Source: Chitinophagaceae bacterium (GTDB taxonomy: Bacteria; Bacteroidota; Bacteroidia; Chitinophagales; Chitinophagaceae). From it: a DNA stretch of 8,836 nucleotides. Of this stretch, positions 1 through 7,521 are shown piece by piece. The position numbers and the translations under genes are program-made. The first letter of the stretch is position 1. Every line of letters starts with the position of its first letter. Under the pieces are notes generated by a model that saw only the letters and a list, made by a program, of their open reading frames with translations, was not told the DNA's origin and made no database searches. The stretch lies in NCBI GenBank assembly GCA_003526435.1, contig DPWF01000397.1, positions 58,280-67,115 of the forward strand, given 5' to 3'.

Positions 1-360
1 GAAATTGAAGGAAAGAATGTGGTTTGTATTGTAAGTGGCAGTAATAATGATATTGACCGTATGCAGGAAATCAAAGAACGATCGCTGCAGTACGAAGGAC
101 TAAAACATTATTTCCTTATTCGCTTTGCACAGCGGCCCGGGGCACTGAAACAGTTTGTGAATCATGTATTGGGGCCTGATGATGATATTACGAGGTTCGA
201 GTACATGCAGAAACACAACAAAGAAACCGGTCCGGCATTGGTGGGAATTGAACTTAAATCGAAAAAGGATTATGAAATATTAATCGAGAACCTGAACAAA
301 CACCAGATCAATTATACCGAACTAAGTAAACAGGATAATCTTTTCGGTTACCTGGTATAA
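1..360 (+). CDS. ilvA: Threonine dehydratase (threonine ammonia-lyase), C-terminal part, 5'-truncated by the window edge
   Basis: This is the last 119 residues of a biosynthetic, PLP-dependent threonine dehydratase, which deaminates threonine to 2-oxobutanoate, the first committed step to isoleucine. The reading frame is open from base 1, so the gene continues to the left, and the GTG at 19 is internal. The segment VSGSNND (visible residues 11-17) matches the end of the catalytic domain. From about residue 32, the stretch running through FAQRPGALKQFV and LGPDDDITRFEY to the C-terminus matches the single ACT-like regulatory domain of the short (about 420 aa) IlvA form, which in this family binds isoleucine or valine. 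The catalytic lysine lies outside the window. The stop is only 31 bases before the leader peptide of the thr operon, so readthrough from an upstream ilv operon is possible. The family assignment is firm; the regulation is inferred. Confidence 0.9.
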   Translation, partial: EIEGKNVVCIVSGSNNDIDRMQEIKERSLQYEGLKHYFLIRFAQRPGALKQFVNHVLGPDDDITRFEYMQKHNKETGPALVGIELKSKKDYEILIENLNKHQINYTELSKQDNLFGYLV

Positions 361-391
361 AATCAGAAAACTATACTATATTTATAGGGTA

Positions 392-487
392 ATGAAACAA
401 CAGCAGTTACATATCATACCTCAGCCAACAGCCCAACTGTTTGCGACTGCTATTATTACCATCATTACCACTACAACAACCCTGTAA
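392..487 (+). CDS. Threonine/isoleucine-rich leader peptide of the thr operon (attenuator peptide, ThrL-like)
   Basis: This short ORF has an ATG at 392, 31 codons and a TAA at 485-487. The peptide starts MKQQQLH and ends TAIITIITTTTTL. Of its last 13 codons, 7 are Thr and 4 are Ile, including five consecutive Thr codons at 467-481. Overall it has 8 Thr and 6 Ile in 31 residues. Such a run placed just before thrABC and followed by a terminator-like hairpin is the hallmark of ribosome-mediated attenuation. The E. coli ThrL peptide has the same Thr/Ile character, but the sequence here is not an obvious relative. By analogy, ribosome stalling when charged tRNA-Thr or tRNA-Ile is scarce would permit transcription into thrA. 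A weak AGGG (386-389) lies very close to the ATG. A TATATTTA box (377-384) resembles a Bacteroidota -7 element, but it would put the transcript start almost on the ATG, so I do not call it a promoter. The codon content is seen directly; the function is inferred. Confidence 0.85.
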   Translation: MKQQQLHIIPQPTAQLFATAIITIITTTTTL

Positions 488-493
488 GGGGTT
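478..493 (+). promoter_or_regulatory. Small hairpin overlapping the leader-peptide stop codon
   Basis: AACCC (478-482) is complementary to GGGTT (489-493), with a six-base loop containing the TAA stop of the leader peptide. A ribosome stalled on the Thr run or paused at the stop codon would cover it, so it could be the early (1:2-like) stem of the attenuator. The five-pair stem is short and could be chance. Confidence 0.35.
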
Positions 494-523
494 AATTATT
501 CTATATCATACCATGGGTCAGCA

Positions 524-563
524 GACTGTTTTCAAAGAAAACGGTTGTTATATTTTCTTATTC
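524..563 (+). terminator. Candidate attenuator terminator hairpin before thrA
   Basis: Bases 525-533 (ACTGTTTTC) pair with 537-545 (GAAAACGGT) around an AAA loop. This gives nine pairs including one T-G wobble, and G524-T546 can add a tenth. The stem is followed by a T-rich tail with a TTTT core at 553-556. It lies 37 bases after the leader-peptide stop and ends before the thrA start, where an attenuator terminator should be. The stem is A+T-rich, so its strength is moderate. No folding energy was computed. Confidence 0.65.
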
Positions 564-579
564 ATTATCAAATCATATT

Positions 580-3024
580 ATGAAGGTTCTCAAATTCGGT
601 GGAAGTTCAGTAGCCAATGCTGAAAATATTGAAAAAGTAGTCAATATCGTTTTAGCACAAACTGGTACAGATAAAATTGCAGTAGTAGTTTCTGCAATGG
701 GTGGAGTTACAGATAGTCTTTTAAAAATTGCCACACTTGCTGCCACAGCAGATGAAACATACAAAACCGCTCTGGAATTACTTGAACAAAAACACCTTGA
801 GCTGGTTCGTTCACTATTACCCATACAGCAACAAAGTGCTACGCTCAGTCTTGTTAAACAACATTTCAATGACCTTGAAGGTATTTGCGACGGTGTTTAT
901 TTATTGAAAGAACTTTCTTTACGAACACAGGATAAAATTGTGAGTTATGGAGAACTGTTGTCTTCACAAATTATAGCAGCCAGGTTTCAGTCGCTAGGCG
1001 TACAACAAATTTGGGTCGATTCAAGACACCTGATTGTAACCAATTCGGGTTATTCTAACGCAAGCGTAGATTTTACTGTAACCAATGAAAGAATTCATTC
1101 CTGGTTTAAAGCCAATGAGGCAAAATATTATATCATACCCGGCTTTATTGCGGCCAATCTCGCCGAGCATACAACAACATTGGGAAGGGGCGGGTCAGAT
1201 TATACAGGTGCCATTTATGCTGCAGCATTAGATGCTTCTGTTTTGGAAATCTGGACAGATGTAAGCGGAATGATGACCGCCGACCCACGACTGGTATCGA
1301 ATGCCAAACCCATTGAACGCATCTCATACCAGGAAGCTATGGAGCTATCGCATTTTGGAGCTAAAATTATTTATCCGCCTACCATACAACCGGTAATGAT
1401 TAAAAAGATACCGGTATGGATCAAAAATACTTTTTCGCCATCTGATCATGGAACATTGATAGAAAGCCATACAGAAACGGACAATGAATTTATAAGAGGT
1501 ATATCAAGTATAACGAGTATTAGTTTGCTGAGCCTGGAAGGAAGTGGAATGATTGGTATTCCTGGTTTTTCCAAACGTTTGTTTGAAGCATTGGCAAACG
1601 AGCAGGTGAATGTGATATTGATTACCCAAAGCTCATCAGAACACTCTATTTGTGTAGGTATTAACGAAGCAGATACATTGAAAGCAAAAAGAGCTGTCGA
1701 CAACGCTTTTAGTTACGAAATACAAACGGGTAAGGTAGATCCGCTGATAGTGGAAACAAATCTGGCTATCGTAGCACTGGTAGGAGAACAGATGAAAAGT
1801 CACCCGGGTGTAAGTGGTAAAATGTTTGGGGCACTGGGAAGAAATGGTATTAATATAAGAGCCATTGCACAAGGTTCATCCGAAAAAAATATTTCGGCAG
1901 TAATTGCAACCAAAGACGTAAGAAAAGCAATCAATGTATTGCACGAAGCTTTTTTTGAAACGAGTTATAAACAATTAAATGTATTTATAGCAGGAGCTGG
2001 TAATGTTGGCAGCAAGCTGATTGCACAGATAAAACAACAGCAGCAGTTTCTGCAGGAGCAACTCAACTTACAGGTAAGAGTAGTAGGAATTGCCAACAGC
2101 AAGAAAGCGTTACTGGCAGATCAGGGTATAGAACTGGAGCAATGGCAAACACTGCTCGCAGATGCTCCGTCATCTGGCATCAACGATTTTGTTCAGCAGA
2201 TCAGCGAGAAAAATCTGCGTAACAGTGTATTTGTAGACGTAACGGCCAATGAAGAAGTGGCTGCAGTATATGATCAGCTCCTTACAAAAAGTATTTCAGT
2301 AGTAGCATGTAATAAAATTGCTTGCTCATCTGCGTACAGTAAATACCAGCAACTGAAATCGCTGGCGCGGGAATTTAATACGCTCTTTTTATTTGAAACC
2401 AATGTAGGAGCAGGACTGCCGGTAATTGGTACCTTAAATGATCTTTTGCGTAGCGGGGATAAAGTCAATAAAATAAAAGCTGTTCTTTCCGGCACACTGA
2501 ACTATGTGTTTAACCATTACGACGGAACAAAACCTTTTGCAGAAGTGGTAAGGCAGGCACAGGCAGAAGGTTATACAGAACCCGACCCCAGACTGGATTT
2601 GGGCGGAACCGACGTAATGCGGAAAATCATGATTCTTGCCAGGGAAGCCGGACAGCAGATTGAAATGGATCAGATAACCAACCGTTATTTCTTGCCTGAA
2701 TCATGCTTCAAGGGAACAGTAGCAGATTTTTATACAGAGATGGCTAAACAGGAAGCTCATTTCAAATCATTATTTGAAAAAGCATCTAAGGAAAATGCCA
2801 AGTTGAAATTTGTGGCTACCTATGAAAATGGGACAGCAGAAGTTGGGTTGGAACACATAGAACCAAGCTCAGACTTCTATCATTTATATGGGAAAGATAA
2901 TCTGGTATTATTCTATACCGACCGTTATCCCGAACAACCCCTGGTCATTAAAGGTGCTGGTGCTGGAGCAGATGTTACCGCATCAGGTGTATTTGCAGAT
3001 ATTATCCGTATAGCAAGAATTTAA
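580..3024 (+). CDS. thrA: Bifunctional aspartokinase / homoserine dehydrogenase I
   Basis: This 814-residue fused enzyme catalyses aspartate to aspartyl phosphate (N-terminal half) and aspartate semialdehyde to homoserine (C-terminal half). Aspartokinase signatures are KFGGSS at 5-10, SYGE at 122-125 and the TTTLGRGGSDYTG segment near 198-210. Two ACT-type regulatory regions span roughly 312-383 and 394-458, and in this family they carry threonine feedback inhibition. The dehydrogenase begins near 466 with a nucleotide-binding GAGNVG (472-477). It also shows NK at 578-579, ETNVGAGLP at 606-614, LSGTLNYVFN near 636-645 and the EPDPRLDL segment with DVMRK at 667-682. Length and domain order match ThrA/MetL proteins. 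The thrBC neighbours and the Thr/Ile leader indicate ThrA. The first ATG starts exactly at the conserved MKVLKFGGSS, with no Shine-Dalgarno sequence, as is usual in Bacteroidota. No frameshift or missing motif was seen. It is first of three tightly packed genes and probably controlled by the upstream attenuator. Confidence 0.97.
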   Translation: MKVLKFGGSSVANAENIEKVVNIVLAQTGTDKIAVVVSAMGGVTDSLLKIATLAATADETYKTALELLEQKHLELVRSLLPIQQQSATLSLVKQHFNDLEGICDGVYLLKELSLRTQDKIVSYGELLSSQIIAARFQSLGVQQIWVDSRHLIVTNSGYSNASVDFTVTNERIHSWFKANEAKYYIIPGFIAANLAEHTTTLGRGGSDYTGAIYAAALDASVLEIWTDVSGMMTADPRLVSNAKPIERISYQEAMELSHFGAKIIYPPTIQPVMIKKIPVWIKNTFSPSDHGTLIESHTETDNEFIRGISSITSISLLSLEGSGMIGIPGFSKRLFEALANEQVNVILITQSSSEHSICVGINEADTLKAKRAVDNAFSYEIQTGKVDPLIVETNLAIVALVGEQMKSHPGVSGKMFGALGRNGINIRAIAQGSSEKNISAVIATKDVRKAINVLHEAFFETSYKQLNVFIAGAGNVGSKLIAQIKQQQQFLQEQLNLQVRVVGIANSKKALLADQGIELEQWQTLLADAPSSGINDFVQQISEKNLRNSVFVDVTANEEVAAVYDQLLTKSISVVACNKIACSSAYSKYQQLKSLAREFNTLFLFETNVGAGLPVIGTLNDLLRSGDKVNKIKAVLSGTLNYVFNHYDGTKPFAEVVRQAQAEGYTEPDPRLDLGGTDVMRKIMILAREAGQQIEMDQITNRYFLPESCFKGTVADFYTEMAKQEAHFKSLFEKASKENAKLKFVATYENGTAEVGLEHIEPSSDFYHLYGKDNLVLFYTDRYPEQPLVIKGAGAGADVTASGVFADIIRIARI

Positions 3025-3028
3025 TGAT

Positions 3029-3961
3029 ATGGAAACAGGAAGAAAGATTAAAGTACATGCACCTGCTACTGTAGCCAATATGGTATGCGGGTTTGATATA
3101 CTTGGTTTTGCAGTAAAAGAACCTTATGATGAAATGTGGATGCGTTTAACAGAGCAGCCTGGTATTACAATCATCAATAAAGACAACTACCAGCTACCTG
3201 TTGAGCCGGAGAAAAATGTAGCCGGAGCTGCATTACTGGCCATGCTCGAAGAATTAACCACACCTGTGGGGTTTGAACTCACTATTCATAAACATATCAA
3301 ACCCGGTAGTGGAGTGGGTTCCAGCGCTGCCAGTTCGGCGGGTGCAGTAGTTGCTGCCAACGCATTACTGAATGGTGTTTTTAGCAAGGAGGATCTGGTT
3401 CGCTTTGCAATGAACGGAGAAAAACTGGCATCAGGTGTAAAACATGCTGATAATATTGCGCCATGTATTTATGGTGGCGTAACCCTTATCAGATCCATTC
3501 ATCCACTGGATATTGTTTCACTTACGGCACCCCCATTATATGTTACCATTGTTCATCCGCAAATAGAAGTACGGACCGCAGATGCAAGAAGTATTCTTAA
3601 AAAACAGGTCTACCTCAAAGATGCTATCAGACAATGGGGCAATATTGCAGGTCTGATAACCGGATTGCTGCAAAGCGATTACGAGCTGATAGGTCGTTCC
3701 CTGGAAGATGTATTAATAGAACCAGTAAGAAGTATTCTTATCCCTGGCTTCAATACAGTCAAAGTGAAAAGTAAAGAAGCAGGAGCACTGGGTGGAGGAA
3801 TCTCCGGATCTGGACCATCTATCTTTATGTTGAGTAAAGATGAAAAAACTGCAATTACAGTAGAACAGGAGATGAAAAGGGTGTATGAACAATTAGGACT
3901 GGAACATCACACATATGTAACCACTATACATTCAACTGGGGTAGATATCGTTGAAGAATAA
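3029..3961 (+). CDS. thrB: Homoserine kinase (GHMP family)
   Basis: This 310-residue cytosolic kinase converts homoserine to O-phosphohomoserine using ATP. The three GHMP-family motifs are present. They are the N-terminal substrate motif around APATVANMVCGFDILG (residues 11-26), the phosphate-binding loop PGSGVGSSAASSAG (92-105), and the C-terminal glycine-rich GGGISGSGPSIFML (255-268). The length is typical of ThrB. The ATG at 3029 follows the thrA stop by four bases, so the two genes are almost certainly cotranscribed. The protein start agrees with the family, which begins about ten residues before the APA motif. The stop lies ten bases before the preferred thrC start. Nothing unusual was seen. 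Confidence 0.96.
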   Translation: METGRKIKVHAPATVANMVCGFDILGFAVKEPYDEMWMRLTEQPGITIINKDNYQLPVEPEKNVAGAALLAMLEELTTPVGFELTIHKHIKPGSGVGSSAASSAGAVVAANALLNGVFSKEDLVRFAMNGEKLASGVKHADNIAPCIYGGVTLIRSIHPLDIVSLTAPPLYVTIVHPQIEVRTADARSILKKQVYLKDAIRQWGNIAGLITGLLQSDYELIGRSLEDVLIEPVRSILIPGFNTVKVKSKEAGALGGGISGSGPSIFMLSKDEKTAITVEQEMKRVYEQLGLEHHTYVTTIHSTGVDIVEE

Positions 3962-3971
3962 AAAAATACAA

Positions 3972-5264
3972 ATGCGTTATTATAGTTTAAGCAGGCAATC
4001 GCCAGATGTTGATTTCAGACAGGCAACTATCGCTGGGCAGGCGCCTGATAAGGGTTTATATTTTCCTGCACAGTTGCCAAAACTGCAGGAGTCATTTATA
4101 GGGCAGTTGGATCAGATGAGCAAAGAAGAACTGGCTTATGAAATCATGAAACCTTATATAGGCAATACCATCGGGGAAAATGCTTTAAGAACAATTGTTG
4201 CAGAGGCCATCAATTTTCCTTTCCCACTGGTACCTGTAAACGAACATATGTATTCACTTGAATTGTTTCATGGACCCACATTGGCTTTTAAAGATGTAGG
4301 CGCCCGTTTTATGAGTCGCTGCCTCGGATATTTTTCAAAAAACCAGAACAAAAAAACAACGGTGCTGGTAGCTACTTCCGGAGATACCGGTGGTGCTGTA
4401 GCCAATGGTTTTTTAGGTGTAGACGCTGTTGAAGTGGTGATATTATACCCATCAGGTAAAGTAAGTCCGGTGCAGGAACTGCAATTAACCACCTGTGGCC
4501 AGAATATTACCGCATTGGAAGTTGAAGGAAGTTTCGATGACTGTCAGGCAATGGTAAAAGATGCTTTTATGGATGCAGCGCTCCGGGAACATCTTCAGCT
4601 TACATCAGCCAACTCTATTAATGTGGCGCGCTGGTTGCCGCAACAATTATATTATTTCTTTGCATGGCAGCAGTGGTCCGATAAAGAACATCCCCCTGTT
4701 ATATCGGTACCCAGTGGCAATTTTGGAAATATCTGTGCAGGGTTACTGGCCCGCTATTCAGGCCTGCCAATACCTGCTTTTATTGCTGCCTGTAATGTAA
4801 ATGATACTGTTTCAGATTTCCTCCGCACCGGAGTCTATACACCCAAAATGGCCGTCTCTACTTTATCAAATGCGATGGATGTAGGTAATCCAAGTAATTT
4901 AATCAGGATCATTGAATTGTTTAAAGTAGCCGGTGTTCCGATACATGAAATACTACAAAGTGTAACCGTTACAGATGCTGAAACAGTTCATTGTATCAGG
5001 AAGGTTTATGATGATCATGGCTATATGCTGGATCCTCATGGAGCAGTTGCATACGGCGCATTGAAAAGCACGATCAGAGCAGATCAAAAAGGGATTTTTT
5101 TGGAAACGGCTCACCCTGTAAAGTTTCCCGATACAGTAAAGAAAGCGATAGGAAAGGAACCCGATTTGCCCGAATCAATCAGGCCATTATTGCAATTGCA
5201 AAAAAAAGCTATTAAAATGAGGCCTTCTTTTTCGGAATTAAAAGAATGGTTGCTTAAGGGATAG
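3972..5264 (+). CDS. thrC: Threonine synthase (PLP-dependent)
   Basis: This 430-residue enzyme converts O-phosphohomoserine to threonine and phosphate, the last step of the pathway. The PLP-lysine motif HGPTLAFKDVGA is clear, with Lys at about residue 107. Other family motifs are SGDTGGA (136-142), SINVARWLPQ (215-224), PSGNFGN (247-253), SNAMDVGNPSN (299-309), LDPHGAVAYGA (353-363) and ETAHPVKFP (378-386). I chose the ATG at 3972 because MRYYSLSRQ fits the usual ThrC beginning (M-[RK]-YYS). An in-frame TTG at 3951 would overlap thrB and add seven unsupported residues. It is the last gene of the thrABC cluster, ten bases after thrB. The stop is only two bases from the stop of the convergent kinase gene, leaving no room for a separate terminator. 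Confidence 0.96.
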   Translation: MRYYSLSRQSPDVDFRQATIAGQAPDKGLYFPAQLPKLQESFIGQLDQMSKEELAYEIMKPYIGNTIGENALRTIVAEAINFPFPLVPVNEHMYSLELFHGPTLAFKDVGARFMSRCLGYFSKNQNKKTTVLVATSGDTGGAVANGFLGVDAVEVVILYPSGKVSPVQELQLTTCGQNITALEVEGSFDDCQAMVKDAFMDAALREHLQLTSANSINVARWLPQQLYYFFAWQQWSDKEHPPVISVPSGNFGNICAGLLARYSGLPIPAFIAACNVNDTVSDFLRTGVYTPKMAVSTLSNAMDVGNPSNLIRIIELFKVAGVPIHEILQSVTVTDAETVHCIRKVYDDHGYMLDPHGAVAYGALKSTIRADQKGIFLETAHPVKFPDTVKKAIGKEPDLPESIRPLLQLQKKAIKMRPSFSELKEWLLKG

Positions 5265-5266
5265 GG

Positions 5267-7309
5267 TCAGAAATTTTTTTTATTGAAGTAGATGATAAAG
5301 GTGCTTCCTTTATCAACCTCACTGATGGCGGTAATTGAGCCCCCCATAGCTTCTACCTGTGTTTTTGTAATGAAAAGCCCTACTCCTTTTGCTTCTTCAT
5401 GACGATGAAAGGTTTTATTGAGACCAAACAACTTATCACTATGCCTGTTCAGATCAATACCTAAACCATTGTCTTTAAATTTCAGGATCAATATACCATT
5501 TTCAAATAAAGTCTCCGCATAGATAACAGGGGTGCGTAAAGGCGACCTGTACTTTAACGAATTAGAGAGTAAATTTTGCAGAATACTTTCCAGGTAAAGT
5601 CTTGGGTACTCAATGGCAGGTGCTTTGGTAAAATTATAACTGACCACAGCTTCTGTTTCCATGATTTTGCCAATCATGCTGTCTTTTACCTTTTTGAAAA
5701 CTTCTTCGAATAAGAGCGACTCTCTTTTCTTACCTGTATCTTCCTGTATTTTTAATGCATCTACTAATTCATTCAGTGTTTCAGAAAGATTTTGTATAAC
5801 TGTTTCAAATTTTTCAAACAGAAGCGCTTTTTCTTCTTCTGTCTGGCTTTCTTTATATAACCACAATAAAGAGTTCAGGTTACTGACTGGCGATCTTAAG
5901 TTGTGAGAAGTAATATGGGCAAAATTGAGTAATTGCTGATTTTTTTGTTGTAGTTGGAATGACAGTATTTCTTGCTCTGTTCTCGATTTTTTTACTTCAG
6001 TAAAATCTGTTGCTCCTCCACAAATAGCAAAAACATTATAATGCTCGTCCATTAATGGGAATTTGTTGGTGAGCATTGTTTTATGCCCCTCTTTCACAAC
6101 AGCGGTCATTTCTGCTGTGTTGGCTTCTTTTGAAGCTATAATGGCTGCTTCATTGCTTACAAGTTTTGCAGCTACTTCTTCCGGGAAAATATCAAATGCA
6201 GTTTTTCCGATAATATTCTCTACTTCAAGATCGAAATCATTTGCAAAACGCTTGTTTACCAGCAGGTATTTTCCATTGGTATCTTTCAGAAAAATAGCAG
6301 CAGAAGTATTATTAATAATGCCTTTTAGGAGTTGTTCACTTTTCCATAGTTCGTTTCTGCTTTTCTGTAATGCTTTAACCGATTCATTTAATTCATTGGT
6401 TCTTAGTTCTACAATTTTCTCCAGATTTTTATTCAGGTCCAGTAACTTATCCTCGACAATATTCTTTTTGATATTTATTTTATTCAGTTGTCTTGCGGTA
6501 AGTGCAATGAGTAGCAAGCCTACAAGCGTAAATGATGTGGCAAATAATGCTATCCCAAATTCAACACTGATCAGTCCTTGCCTGTGTAAGTAAATCCTGA
6601 TAATACTCAGGAATAATACAGCTATGGTAAGTGTAGGAAACAACTGCCGGGCCATAATATTGCCCAGACCGTTTCCGGTAAGTACACCGGTAACGCCTAA
6701 ATGCCGGTTCCATAATGATGCTGCAATGGAAGTGATAAAGAATGCAATTGCTGTATGAATTGCCATTGACCCAAGTGCAGATAATTTATAAAAAATGGGA
6801 ACACCTAAAAGATACCCGATAATAGCAAGTGACGCGATCAATGAAACTATGTGTAAAAGATATTGTGCGATGACTCTTAATGTTTTTTTTGATGATGTGA
6901 TCAGCAAAAAAGAAACCCCCAGTAAAAAAAATGAAAAAGAAGTGCCTTGTGCCATTCTTCCGGGAGCAAATGATCCATCCTCTATTACAAAATAGTCTTT
7001 GATAAGAAACTGATCAATACCTAGATCTACACCTGCAATTGACTGTATGAATGTGGAAATACCCGTCAATAATAATATAACACTGAAAAAAATCCTGAGC
7101 CATTTCCATTTTTCTGAAATCAAAGTATAAAGTATCGTTCCCAGCAGTACAAAAAGTAGTGCGGTATTAAATTTCATACTTACATATCCGGGTATAATTG
7201 TGGTAAGTAAATGAAGATGAAAAATCCATCCAACAGATACAATAGAACCAAGTACGATCGAAATAGTTGATGCGAACCTGATATACTTTATGCTTGTATC
7301 CTGATTCAT
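5267..7309 (-). CDS. Membrane-bound PAS-domain sensor histidine kinase
   Basis: The protein is about 680 residues from the ATG at 7309; an upstream in-frame GTG at 7384 would add 25. The first roughly 270 residues hold about seven or eight hydrophobic segments. They include a conserved-looking GVDLGID...PGRMAQGTS stretch (about 93-124) and MAIHTAIAFF (about 182-191), resembling an N-terminal multi-helix sensor module seen in many kinases. A coiled-coil-like linker (about 275-325) leads to a PAS domain (about 325-437). The kinase core follows: H-box SHNLRSP with phosphoacceptor His at about 469, N-box LQNLLSNSLKY (577-587), G1 DNGLGID (613-619) and G2 GVGLFITK (642-649). All catalytic boxes are present, so it should autophosphorylate. 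There is no receiver domain and no response regulator in the window, so it appears to be an orphan kinase. The signal is unknown. It converges on thrC and diverges from the YHS gene. Confidence 0.9.
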   Translation of the reverse strand: MNQDTSIKYIRFASTISIVLGSIVSVGWIFHLHLLTTIIPGYVSMKFNTALLFVLLGTILYTLISEKWKWLRIFFSVILLLTGISTFIQSIAGVDLGIDQFLIKDYFVIEDGSFAPGRMAQGTSFSFFLLGVSFLLITSSKKTLRVIAQYLLHIVSLIASLAIIGYLLGVPIFYKLSALGSMAIHTAIAFFITSIAASLWNRHLGVTGVLTGNGLGNIMARQLFPTLTIAVLFLSIIRIYLHRQGLISVEFGIALFATSFTLVGLLLIALTARQLNKINIKKNIVEDKLLDLNKNLEKIVELRTNELNESVKALQKSRNELWKSEQLLKGIINNTSAAIFLKDTNGKYLLVNKRFANDFDLEVENIIGKTAFDIFPEEVAAKLVSNEAAIIASKEANTAEMTAVVKEGHKTMLTNKFPLMDEHYNVFAICGGATDFTEVKKSRTEQEILSFQLQQKNQQLLNFAHITSHNLRSPVSNLNSLLWLYKESQTEEEKALLFEKFETVIQNLSETLNELVDALKIQEDTGKKRESLLFEEVFKKVKDSMIGKIMETEAVVSYNFTKAPAIEYPRLYLESILQNLLSNSLKYRSPLRTPVIYAETLFENGILILKFKDNGLGIDLNRHSDKLFGLNKTFHRHEEAKGVGLFITKTQVEAMGGSITAISEVDKGSTFIIYFNKKNF

Positions 7310-7414
7310 GAATGGAGCGATAAGGGTGATGAGCGTCTTAAAGTTAAAAAAATAAATGTAGAGTAAGAATTTTAAATATGACACACGGTAGCCTTAAACA
7401 TTGCTTAAGAAGGG

Positions 7415-7447
7415 CAAATACAGTTCTAACCAAACTATTTAACCAAA
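7415..7447 (-). promoter_or_regulatory. Candidate Bacteroidota-type promoter for the histidine kinase gene
   Basis: Read on the minus strand, TTTG (7447-7444) is followed after 21 bases by TGTATTTG (7422-7415). The Bacteroidota consensus is TTTG, 19-21 bases, TAnnTTTG, so the only mismatch is the second base of the -7 box. Transcription would begin about 100 bases before the ATG at 7309. Short motifs like this occur by chance, and no expression data are available. Confidence 0.4.
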
Positions 7448-7459
7448 ACCTGTAAGGAT

Positions 7460-7467
7460 CATTTTTG
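7460..7467 (+). promoter_or_regulatory. Possible -7 box for the YHS gene
   Basis: CATTTTTG differs from TAnnTTTG only in its first base and would give a leader of roughly 50 bases before the ATG at 7522. I see no clear -33 TTTG at the proper distance. If real, it lies back to back with the candidate kinase promoter. Confidence 0.25.
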
Positions 7468-7521
7468 TGTTGCGTCAATCAGATGCATAAGCCTGAAAGT
7501 GGCCACAAAACAAGCAATCAT

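Noticed and set aside
441..623. 60-residue plus-strand ORF overlapping the leader and the thrA start
   Set aside because: It is out of frame with both the Thr/Ile leader and thrA, begins inside the leader ORF, and has no recognisable features.
3951..3971. Upstream TTG start for thrC
   Set aside because: It overlaps thrB and adds seven residues not typical of ThrC; ATG 3972 gives the normal MRYYS beginning.
5225..5246. TTCTTTT / AAAAGAA inverted repeat near the end of thrC as a terminator
   Set aside because: The stem is all A+T except one pair, lies inside the coding sequence, and is about 27 bases from the T-run.
6063..6593. 176-residue plus-strand ORF opposite the kinase
   Set aside because: It is a Ser/Phe-rich antisense shadow of the kinase coding sequence, with no motif of its own.
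7310..7384. GTG start extending the histidine kinase by 25 residues
   Set aside because: The ATG at 7309 is a better start codon. The extension is hydrophobic, so it is not excluded, but nothing in the family requires it.
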